From Elusimicrobiota bacterium (GTDB taxonomy: Bacteria; Elusimicrobiota; Elusimicrobia; UBA1565): DNA of 48,617 nt. Shown here piece by piece: positions 42,101-48,617 of this stretch. How positions within the stretch are numbered: the stretch's first letter is position 1; each line of letters begins with the position of its first letter. The notes under the pieces were generated by a model. That model saw only the letters and a list, made by a program, of their open reading frames with translations. It did not search any database and was not told the DNA's origin. The stretch spans positions 61,490 to 110,106 of the forward strand of contig DMEZ01000019.1 in assembly GCA_003450735.1 (NCBI GenBank), written 5' to 3'. A program made the position numbers and the translations under genes.

Positions 42101-45100
42101 TCGACCCGGACTCGACGAAGAACAACGACGGCGGGGCGAGGACAGCCAACGAGGACGACGAGGCCTCCGTCACCGTCACGCCCCTGACGGCAGACCTCTC
42201 GCTCTCGAAGGTCGTCGACAACCGCTCCCCGGAGACGGGCGCGAACATCACCTTCACCCTGATGCTCACCAACAACGGCGCGGCCACGGCCTACGACATC
42301 CAGGTGGTGGACCTCCTGCCCGCGGGCCTGACCCACGTCTCCAACACCGGCGGCGGCAGCTACAACACCGGCACCGGCGTCTGGGACATCAGCAGCCTCG
42401 CCGTGGGCCAGACCGCCACGCTGGGCATCACGGTCACCGTGGCCTCGCCGGCGGTCGTCAGCAACGTCGCGTACGTCTCGCGCTCGCTGGTCGCGGCCGC
42501 GGGCGCGGCCATCGCGGACCCCGACTCCGCGCCAGGCAACAACACGGGCACCGACGACTGGAGCGACGGCATCGCCGACGACGACGAGTCCAGCGTGACC
42601 ATCACCCCGGGCGCCACGGACCTCTCGCTCTTCAAGAGCGTGAGCAACGCCAGCCCGACCCACAACAGCAACGTCACCTTCACGCTGACCCTGGTCAACT
42701 CGGGCGGCCGGTCCGCCTACAACGTGCGCGTGCGCGACCTGCTCCCCTCGGGCCTGGCCTACGTCTCGGACACGGGCGGCGGCGCCTACGTCAGCGGCAC
42801 CGGCATCTGGAGCGTCGGCACCGTGGCCGGGGGGGGGAGCGCCACCCTGCAGATCGTAGCCACCGCCACCGCCTCCTCGGCTGTGAACTTCGCCGAGATC
42901 GTCGAAGCGGACGCCCTGGTCGGAGACACGGGCGGCAACAACGCCTCCACGCTCAACGACTCGGACTCCACCCCCTGCGGCGCCACGCCCGACGCGGACA
43001 ACGTGCCCGACGAGGACGACGAGGCCGCGATCACGGTGCGGGTCTCCGACTATGCGGACCTCCAGCTCAGCCAAGTCATCGGCAACCCCGCCCCGGCAGT
43101 CGGCACGAACACGTACTTCGAACTTACCCTCACGAACGCCGGCCCCGGCACGGCTCAGAACATCGTCGTCACGGACTACCTGACCCGCTGGGACAACAAC
43201 GGAGCCGGCGACATCTGGCAGATCACGTCGCTAGCGCTTTCAAATGGCACCTACACCATCGGCGGCGCCAGCCCGGCGGTCTACCCCGCGGCCGAGAAGG
43301 GCGGCTTCGCTAACGACCTGCTCTGGAACATCGCCTCTCTTGCGTACGGCGAGTCCGCGACCCTGAGGCTGAACTTCAAGGTCGGCACCGCCGGCGCCCA
43401 GGCCGCGAACGATTTCAACACCGATGTGACCAACTTCGCCCAGGTCACCGCCGTCGACCAGCCGGACCCGGACTCGACCAAGAACAGCAACTCCGTGACC
43501 GACACCACCACCCCGGCCTGGGGCGCCGCGGTCCAGGACGACGAGTCCACGGCTACCGTCACCAACCCCTCTAGCACCCGGGCCGACGTGGCTTTGACGC
43601 AGACGGTCACCATAAACGGCGGCGCCAAGACGGTGGGCTCGACCCTGGTGGCCGGGGACACCGTGGTCTACCTCCTGACCGCCACCAACCAAGGGGCCGA
43701 CATCGTGGGCGGCGCCTACGTGCTGGACAGGTGGCCGACCGGGCTCGATCTCGTGAACAGCGTCGCCATCACCAACGCCGCGGACGGCAGCGCGGTCGAC
43801 TACTCCACGGCCGCGAGCGGCGGGCAGGCCTACGGGGCTTACAACGCCAATCCCAGCTACATCCGGTGGCTCATCGACAACTCCGGCTCCGGGACGAAAT
43901 TCCTCGCGGGAACCTCGTGCACCATGACTCTGACGGGAACGGTCAACGCTTCCGGGGCCGCCTCCAACCTGCTCGAGAACCCCTCCTGGTTCACAAAGAT
44001 CGCGGGCAAGGTGGACGGCGACTCCACGGTGCCGGACGTGATCGTCTTCAGTTCGGCGAACAACGCCGCTCAGATGGACTACACCACGGACGACTACTCG
44101 GACGGGGTCGTGGACGACGACGAGGCGATAACCGCCATCGGCTCATCTCAGTCCGCCGACCTGAGCCTGGTCAAGACCATCTCGCTCGACGGCGGCCAAA
44201 ACTACGCCTCCTCCGCCAGCCTCATGGACGGCCAGACCGTCACCTTCCGTCTTGCTCTCACGAACGCCGCAGGCTCCACCTCTATCGCCACCAACGTCAC
44301 GGTGAGCGACGCCCTGCCCACGGGCTTCACCTACAACAACTCCTACGGAGACGGGACATACGACTCCGGGACCGGCGTCTGGACCGCGCCCGCCTCGATC
44401 GCCAAGGGCCGGACCGTCAACTGCTACATCGTGGCCACCATGGACTGGGACGTCGTGGGGCCCTCCACCCTCGCCAACTACGCGCAGGTGAAGGCCGCCG
44501 ACCAGGCCGACCCCGATTCGGCTCCGAACAACAACGCCGGCCCCACCCCGTCCCAGGACGACGAGACCGCCGTCACGGTAAGCGAGCAGACGGTCCAGGC
44601 CGACCTCGCCCTGATCAATTCCGTGGATACGGCCAACCCGGCCGTCGGCGCGAACGTCGTCTTCACCCTCTTCGTGACCAACGGCGGTACGGACACCGCC
44701 TACAACGTGCGCGTGAGGGACACGCTCCCGGCCGGGATGACCTACCAGAGCCAGTCGGGCGACGGCTCCTACGATTCGGGCACCGGCATCTGGACCATCG
44801 GCACCATAGGGGTCGGCGGGCTCAAGAAGATCGAAATCACCGTCCGGGTGGACACCGCCGCCCCAAAGACCAACTTCGCCGAGATCATCGAGCAGGACAA
44901 GCTCGTGGGCGACACCGGCGGCGACGGGACATCCACCCTCCGCGACCCCGACTCCACGCCCAACAACGACGGCGGCGCCAAGACCGCCGACGAGGACGAC
45001 GAGTCCCTGTGCATCGTCACGCCCGCGGGCGCGGACTTGAGCCTCTCCAAGGGAGTGAGCGACCCGGCCCCGAACGTCGGGGACACGGTGACCTTCACCC

Positions 45101-48100
45101 TCACCGTGGTCAACTCCGGCCCCAACACCGCCTACAACGTGGTCGTCAACGACCAGCTGCCCGCCGCGGGCTCGCTCGACACCATCACCTTCGTCTCCTC
45201 CACCGTCAACGGCGGCAACCAGGGAAGCTTCAACACCGGCACGGGCGTCTGGGACATCGGCACCCTCGCGGCCGGCGTGGCCACCCTGCAGTTCACCGGC
45301 GTCGTGCGCTCCGCCGTCCCATTCGCCAACTCGGCGCAGGTCGTGGAGATGGACAAGCTGGTGGGCGACGCCAAGAACGGCGTTTCCACTTTGGGCGACC
45401 CCGACTCCTCTCCCTCGACCGGCCCGGGCGCGGACGATCTGGGCGACGGCCTGGCCGACGACGACGAGGCGAGCGCCTCCCTGACGCCCACCTCCGCGGA
45501 CTTGAGCCTGTCCATGGCGGTCAGCAACGCCGCGCCCCTGGTCAACGGCACGGTCACCTTCACTCTCACCCTCGTCAACAGCGGCCCGAACAACGCCACC
45601 GGCGTGAAGGTCATAGACGGGCTCCCGGGCGGGATGGACACCGTGACCTTCGTCTCCTCCACAGTCAACGGCGGCAACCAAGGCAGCTTCAACACCGGCA
45701 CGGGCGAGTGGGACATCGGCAACGTCAACACAGGGAGCGTAGCCGTGCTCACCTTCACGGCCCGGGTGACGAGTGCCGCCGCCTTCGACAACTTCGCCCA
45801 GGTCACGGCCGTGAACCAGGCCGACTCCGATTCCGTCAAGGACAACGACGCGGGGCAGACCCTCAACGAGGACGACGAGGCCAAGGTCTCCATCGACGCC
45901 CGCCAGGCGGACATCTCCGTCGTCAAGTCCGTGAGCAACGCCGCCCCGAACATCAACGACAACGTCACCTTCACCATCGTCGTCACCAACAACAGCGGCA
46001 CGGATACGGCCACTGGCGTGGTGGTCACCGACTCCCTCGACGCCGCCTTCACGCGCATCTCCGACGACTCGGGCGGCTCCTACAACCCGGCCACCGGCCA
46101 GTGGACGGTCGGCACCCTGGCGCCTGGCTCCATCGCGCGTCTCTCCATCGTCGCCCGGGCGACGAGCGCCTCCTCCAAGGATAACACCGCGAGCGTCACC
46201 GCCTCCGACCTGCCCGACCCGGCCGGAGGCAACGACACCAGCACGGTCAGCGTCGACGCCAAGCAGGCCGACCTCTCCCTGAGCAAGTCCACGGCCGTGG
46301 TCGACAAGATCGCCACGAAAGGCTACTTCGAGGCCACCTTCACGCTCACGCTGACGAACGCGGCCGGCTCCGACCAGGCGACCGGCGTGCAGGTCAGAGA
46401 CCAGCTCGGCTCGGGGTTCACCTTCGTGTCCGCGACCGGAGACGGCACCTACGACTCCAGCACCGGGGTCTGGACCGTGGGGACCGTGGCCGGCGGGACG
46501 AGCAAGACAATCGACATCCTGACCCGCTTCTCGACTGGGGCCGCGCTGACCAACTTCGCGCAGGTGAGCGCGTCCAGCCTGCCGGACCCGGACTCCACGG
46601 CGAACAACGACACCAACCAGAACGCCGACGAGGACGACGAGGCCAAGGTCACGGTCAACGAGAGCCTCACCGACCTGAGCCTCGAGCTGCGCGCCGAGGT
46701 CAAGAACGGCGGCACCTGGTACAACGCCGAACTCCCGGCCAACGCCGGCTTCCTTGTCAACGGAGCCGACTTCCGCTACGTCCTCATCGTGAGCAACGCC
46801 CTGATGATGGACACCGCCACCGGCATCACCGTGCAGGCGACCCTGCCGGCGGGCTTCACCTTCGCCTCCTCCAGCGGCGACGGCAGCTACGTCAGCGGCA
46901 CCGGGGTCTGGACTGTGGGCGACCTCACCACCGGCAACGACGCCACGATCACCCTGACCGGGACCATCGGCAGCGTCGCCACTCTGGGCATGCAGGCCTC
47001 GATCACCGCGGCCAACGAGACCGACCGGGACTCCAGGGTCGACCAGGGCTCCGCGGTCGACGACTGCTCGGACGGCCGCGGCGACGACGACGAGGTGAGC
47101 ATCCGCCTGCGCTCGGCCACCATCACGGGCCGGGTCTACGACGACCACGACGGCTACACCTCCGGGGCGTTCGACGCGGGCGACGTGGGCATCTCCGGGG
47201 TCACAGTCGAGCTGTATAAGGATACCGACAACAACGGCTCCTACGAGACCTTCGTCGCAACCACCACCACCGACGCGGCCGGCAACTACTCCTTCGAGTT
47301 CGCGGTGGACGGCTCCCGCTTCGCTGTAGTCGAGACCGACAAGGCCGGCTACCTGAGCGTACGCGACCTGCACTACTCGACCACCGAGGGGGTCCCGGTC
47401 GGCGACACCACGAGCCCGGGCTGGAACACCATCCCGGTGGACCATGACCCCTCCGACGGGGACGTCGACCCGCTCGTTGCCGACGGTGAGTACTACAACA
47501 AGAACTTCCTCGACCTGACGCCCTTCTCCATCTCGGGCAAGGTCGTCACGGACACCGGCACGACCGGGGGACAGGTGGACGGGAGCGACGGCGCGCTCGC
47601 CGGCGTGAGGGTGCGCATCTACGGGCCCGGCGCCGACGACGCCCTCGGCACGGGGGACGACGTCGAAATCTCCTGGAGGGATCCCGGCGTCGACGGGGTG
47701 TACGGCACGGGCGACGACGTCGTGCACGACGGAGTCGCCAACGACAAATTCATCGACACCGGCGCGGACGGCACGTACGCCTTCAAGGGCCTCTCCCCGG
47801 GCAAGTACCGCATCACGGCGACCACCCTCGCAGGCTACACGAGCGTGAGGGACGCCGACGCCTCCACGGGACAGGACATCATCCATGTCTCCGTCCTCAC
47901 GGACCGCGACGGCAACATGGCCAACGACAACAAGGCGAACCAGGACTTCCTGGACACCGCCGCCCCGGCCCTCGACCTGGACGTGGCCAACGCCGGCACC
48001 GCCAACTACTCCGGGGCCTACGTCGGCGGCGGGGCCGCGGTGAACGTGACCAACAGCGACGCCGCGGTCACCGACATCGACGACACGGCGATGGCGACCC

Positions 48101-48617
48101 TTGCCATCGTGGTGGGGGGGAGGCAGGACGGGGCAGCCGAGGAGGTGTACTTCGGCGCGGAGACATATGCACTGAACGCCAACAAGACCGCCACCAGGGC
48201 CTACGGCGGCACGACCTTCCAGATCGCCTACGTCGCCGCCACCGGGACGTTCACCATCACCAAGTCGGGCGGCGGGGAGATGCCCAAGGGGGACATCGAC
48301 CTGCTCATCCGGGGCATGACTTATAAGGATACTGCCGGCTCTCCCACCGCCGGCAACCGCACCTTCACCTTCACGGTCAACGACGGCAGCACCGACTCCA
48401 ACAGCCCCGTGAGCACGATCGCCGTCGGCGGAACCAACCCTCCGGTCAATACCGTACCGGGCGCACAGACGGTCAATGAGCTGATCCAAACGGCCATCGC
48501 CGACATCAGCGTGGCGGACGTCGACAGCAACCTCTCGACCACTCAGCTGACGGTGACGGGCGGCTTGCTGAACGTGACGCTGGCCGGCGGCGCCACGATC
48601 AGCGCCGGCGCCAACGA
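39106..48617 (+). CDS. Giant LEPR/DUF4347/DUF11-repeat surface adhesin (3' end outside window)
   Basis: My own translation runs in one frame from ATG 39106 to the right edge, over 3170 codons; several frame checks along it agree. The N-terminus RRRPLFEQLEDRILCDAAP matches the LEPR-xLL type start found in type I secreted adhesins. DUF4347 follows (about residues 79-215, with VSHSEAGS at H141 and LLYGCDL at C183). Then come beta-rich regions, an SdrD/Cna-B-like domain (about 626-735), 13 DUF11-like repeats (about 759-2665) ending in acidic EDDEA motifs that may bind calcium, two further Cna-B-like domains (about 2670-2910), and a cadherin-like region to the edge. The C-terminal secretion signal is not in the window. 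Expression probably depends on the divergent response regulator. Confidence 0.9.
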   Translation, partial: MERMLKRRGQDGRRRPLFEQLEDRILCDAAPALAPEAAPAPIEDPVAQAPAELASAPSAEQSSTVVRSDTSQQTARSEFLFVDGSLPDAAGLAQRLSASAPSGVDLQVRLLSPDQAGFEQIAAALASAPQGSVDAVHIVSHSEAGSLRLGGSVYSASDISDGTNASSWADRLAPGADILLYGCDLAAGPSGLSLLQRLSAATGADAAGSVDATGSASAGGDWVLEAATGPIEAVPLIDPVYTGLLPGDGWGNTDYNADGTADPLRMITWNVIGLDSNKPDTSGPDLFMVGLRVEADDTGLSGYTVRIRDLDGVDVFGTGVLIGDSTAASLTDFDDGVDNIRFVNKTVYTGVDIAANSYKDFYFNVQVERLLASHTQIQPFLFEVFQDLDSDGVLDAGEGRSLSKFTWLPDAAAANTPLYLYVEKYISQARNDVTNATYPNQAAPTTDAAAVRIEGYTVGGAYPDSQVTLFIGSTIHIRTEGATATSGYPQLTLSTIFNNNVFEIVSVRQAYNVPIAETTYQQGLGTGTEGDGNFESIDGSANTSIYASPAGWNPATHSLMITSAPPKAGGGPIVTDYTLRVVGDGAGSLKTLILDYSGSSFHYNADFDGAAPGVEFVSFQAVTGSIVGTVKADTNGDGVGDAPIAGVTVTLTGNYDTDFDGIDDTAVAGGTTAVTDAQGRYIFRDRNPGHYTVGEGAAAGYGDLGDTDGAGNGLNTVAVTITKTPTVATAGDLGMTGLSGLLATTLVGYQRADFVEGQADLSLSKTASTLAPQLGGNVTFTLTLRNAGPASASSIVVKDYLPAGLTYVSNDGGANASEAGGTVTWNVASLASGATATLQVVATVAADTPVSNFAEVFSSGTGDPDSTAGNDGGAKTANEDDEALVTVDASQADLSLLKTVDNARPNVGDNITFTLLLSNSGPDSATGVTVKDLLGSNLTYVSSNPVTGHGSYDSGSGIWTVGTVANGATARLTITATVKSSTAQPAFANFAEVLAVDQFDPDSTKNNDGGARTANEDDEASVTVTPLTADLSLSKVVDNRSPETGANITFTLMLTNNGAATAYDIQVVDLLPAGLTHVSNTGGGSYNTGTGVWDISSLAVGQTATLGITVTVASPAVVSNVAYVSRSLVAAAGAAIADPDSAPGNNTGTDDWSDGIADDDESSVTITPGATDLSLFKSVSNASPTHNSNVTFTLTLVNSGGRSAYNVRVRDLLPSGLAYVSDTGGGAYVSGTGIWSVGTVAGGGSATLQIVATATASSAVNFAEIVEADALVGDTGGNNASTLNDSDSTPCGATPDADNVPDEDDEAAITVRVSDYADLQLSQVIGNPAPAVGTNTYFELTLTNAGPGTAQNIVVTDYLTRWDNNGAGDIWQITSLALSNGTYTIGGASPAVYPAAEKGGFANDLLWNIASLAYGESATLRLNFKVGTAGAQAANDFNTDVTNFAQVTAVDQPDPDSTKNSNSVTDTTTPAWGAAVQDDESTATVTNPSSTRADVALTQTVTINGGAKTVGSTLVAGDTVVYLLTATNQGADIVGGAYVLDRWPTGLDLVNSVAITNAADGSAVDYSTAASGGQAYGAYNANPSYIRWLIDNSGSGTKFLAGTSCTMTLTGTVNASGAASNLLENPSWFTKIAGKVDGDSTVPDVIVFSSANNAAQMDYTTDDYSDGVVDDDEAITAIGSSQSADLSLVKTISLDGGQNYASSASLMDGQTVTFRLALTNAAGSTSIATNVTVSDALPTGFTYNNSYGDGTYDSGTGVWTAPASIAKGRTVNCYIVATMDWDVVGPSTLANYAQVKAADQADPDSAPNNNAGPTPSQDDETAVTVSEQTVQADLALINSVDTANPAVGANVVFTLFVTNGGTDTAYNVRVRDTLPAGMTYQSQSGDGSYDSGTGIWTIGTIGVGGLKKIEITVRVDTAAPKTNFAEIIEQDKLVGDTGGDGTSTLRDPDSTPNNDGGAKTADEDDESLCIVTPAGADLSLSKGVSDPAPNVGDTVTFTLTVVNSGPNTAYNVVVNDQLPAAGSLDTITFVSSTVNGGNQGSFNTGTGVWDIGTLAAGVATLQFTGVVRSAVPFANSAQVVEMDKLVGDAKNGVSTLGDPDSSPSTGPGADDLGDGLADDDEASASLTPTSADLSLSMAVSNAAPLVNGTVTFTLTLVNSGPNNATGVKVIDGLPGGMDTVTFVSSTVNGGNQGSFNTGTGEWDIGNVNTGSVAVLTFTARVTSAAAFDNFAQVTAVNQADSDSVKDNDAGQTLNEDDEAKVSIDARQADISVVKSVSNAAPNINDNVTFTIVVTNNSGTDTATGVVVTDSLDAAFTRISDDSGGSYNPATGQWTVGTLAPGSIARLSIVARATSASSKDNTASVTASDLPDPAGGNDTSTVSVDAKQADLSLSKSTAVVDKIATKGYFEATFTLTLTNAAGSDQATGVQVRDQLGSGFTFVSATGDGTYDSSTGVWTVGTVAGGTSKTIDILTRFSTGAALTNFAQVSASSLPDPDSTANNDTNQNADEDDEAKVTVNESLTDLSLELRAEVKNGGTWYNAELPANAGFLVNGADFRYVLIVSNALMMDTATGITVQATLPAGFTFASSSGDGSYVSGTGVWTVGDLTTGNDATITLTGTIGSVATLGMQASITAANETDRDSRVDQGSAVDDCSDGRGDDDEVSIRLRSATITGRVYDDHDGYTSGAFDAGDVGISGVTVELYKDTDNNGSYETFVATTTTDAAGNYSFEFAVDGSRFAVVETDKAGYLSVRDLHYSTTEGVPVGDTTSPGWNTIPVDHDPSDGDVDPLVADGEYYNKNFLDLTPFSISGKVVTDTGTTGGQVDGSDGALAGVRVRIYGPGADDALGTGDDVEISWRDPGVDGVYGTGDDVVHDGVANDKFIDTGADGTYAFKGLSPGKYRITATTLAGYTSVRDADASTGQDIIHVSVLTDRDGNMANDNKANQDFLDTAAPALDLDVANAGTANYSGAYVGGGAAVNVTNSDAAVTDIDDTAMATLAIVVGGRQDGAAEEVYFGAETYALNANKTATRAYGGTTFQIAYVAATGTFTITKSGGGEMPKGDIDLLIRGMTYKDTAGSPTAGNRTFTFTVNDGSTDSNSPVSTIAVGGTNPPVNTVPGAQTVNELIQTAIADISVADVDSNLSTTQLTVTGGLLNVTLAGGATISAGAN
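41380..47105 (+). repeat. Thirteen DUF11-type repeats in adhesin
   Basis: Each unit begins ADLSLSK-like (for example at 41380, 41779, 42190, 42616, 43054, 43582, 44155, 44599, 45031, 45496, 45907, 46267 and 46669), contains NVTFTLTLxNxGPxxAxxVxVxD, and ends with a DPDSxxxNDGGAxxxNEDDEA-type acidic stretch (consensus, given here in short form). Lengths vary from about 120 to 190 residues, so the array has diverged rather than being a recent amplification, apart from the pair noted at 45188 and 45647. Confidence 0.85.
45188..45721 (+). repeat. Near-identical 75-bp segments in repeats 9 and 10
   Basis: 45188-45262 and 45647-45721 differ at only 5 of 75 positions by my alignment, offset 459 bp. 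Other repeat pairs differ much more. This points to recent duplication or gene conversion between neighbouring units. Confidence 0.7.

Noticed and set aside
39289..43074. Long minus-strand open frame opposite the adhesin (1261 codons)
   Set aside because: It is an antisense shadow of the adhesin: low-complexity Val/Gly/Arg/Asp sequence without domains, caused by high GC and repeated codons. The plus-strand frame has real domains throughout.
43731..46184. Plus-strand frame of 817 codons in a different phase
   Set aside because: Arg/His/Gly-rich out-of-frame translation of the DUF11 repeats; the adhesin frame passes through without a break.
44143..48489. Second long minus-strand open frame opposite the adhesin (1448 codons)
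   Set aside because: Same reason: the repeats on the plus strand produce a stop-free antisense frame with no recognisable domain.
1..48617. CRISPR array, tRNA, rRNA, insertion sequence or integrase
   Set aside because: I looked for evenly spaced short repeats, cloverleaf-like sequences and transposase motifs on both strands and found none I could support.

Overview
This is a gene-dense, very GC-rich window from a diderm (Gram-negative-type) bacterium. The diderm call rests on lipoprotein signals, a predicted outer-membrane barrel, a periplasmic M23 peptidase and a giant surface adhesin. The mix (type III glutamine synthetase, Ser/Thr kinase/FGE fusion, caspase-like lipoprotein, DUF2079, OPT transporter, LEPR/DUF4347 adhesin) would suit a deep-branching lineage such as Elusimicrobiota, but no rRNA or other phylogenetic marker is present, so that is a weak guess. 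I see no tRNA, rRNA, CRISPR array, transposase or phage gene. No gap between genes exceeds 300 bases.

Layout. 1-5171 (minus): operon MoxR ATPase, 1065-residue membrane/HEAT protein, DUF58 protein (cut by the left edge). 5365-11656 (plus): glnN, then pepT, a secreted HExxH protein, a nitroreductase-fold protein and an FHA-zinc-ribbon-Ser/Thr kinase. 11625-17009 (minus): a 1794-residue TPR-kinase-TPR-WD40-TM-FGE receptor-like protein, divergent from a PP2C phosphatase (17162-17914). The two kinases and the phosphatase form a signalling island. 17898-22339: small exported proteins, OtsB-like phosphatase behind twin operators, peroxiredoxin, GH16 lipoprotein. 22431-28500 (plus): histidine kinase behind a Pho-box-like array, caspase-like lipoprotein, MFS and TauE/SafE transporters, M23 peptidase. 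28504-30666 (minus): DUF2079 membrane protein. 30744-34459 (plus): zincin, FecR protein, DUF3467 protein, a permuted papain-fold (YiiX-like) protein and, 2 nt later, a chagasin-type cysteine protease inhibitor. 34456-38965 (minus): small membrane protein, release-factor-like GGQ protein with no standard start codon, OPT transporter, decayed duplicate of a response-regulator end, outer-membrane barrel, OmpR-family response regulator. 39106 to the right edge (plus): one open adhesin gene (more than 3170 codons) with LEPR-like start, DUF4347, SdrD-like B domains and 13 DUF11-type repeats.

Cross-cutting signals. Many genes have a -10-like hexamer only 6-12 nt before the start codon and little Shine-Dalgarno sequence, suggesting widespread leaderless or near-leaderless transcription. 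The response regulator and the giant adhesin are divergent and share four direct repeats spaced 11-12 bp between their -10 boxes, the geometry of an OmpR-family site. The most unusual items are the kinase/FGE receptor island, the papain-fold/chagasin pair, the GGQ gene without a standard start codon, and the regulator-adhesin switch region.
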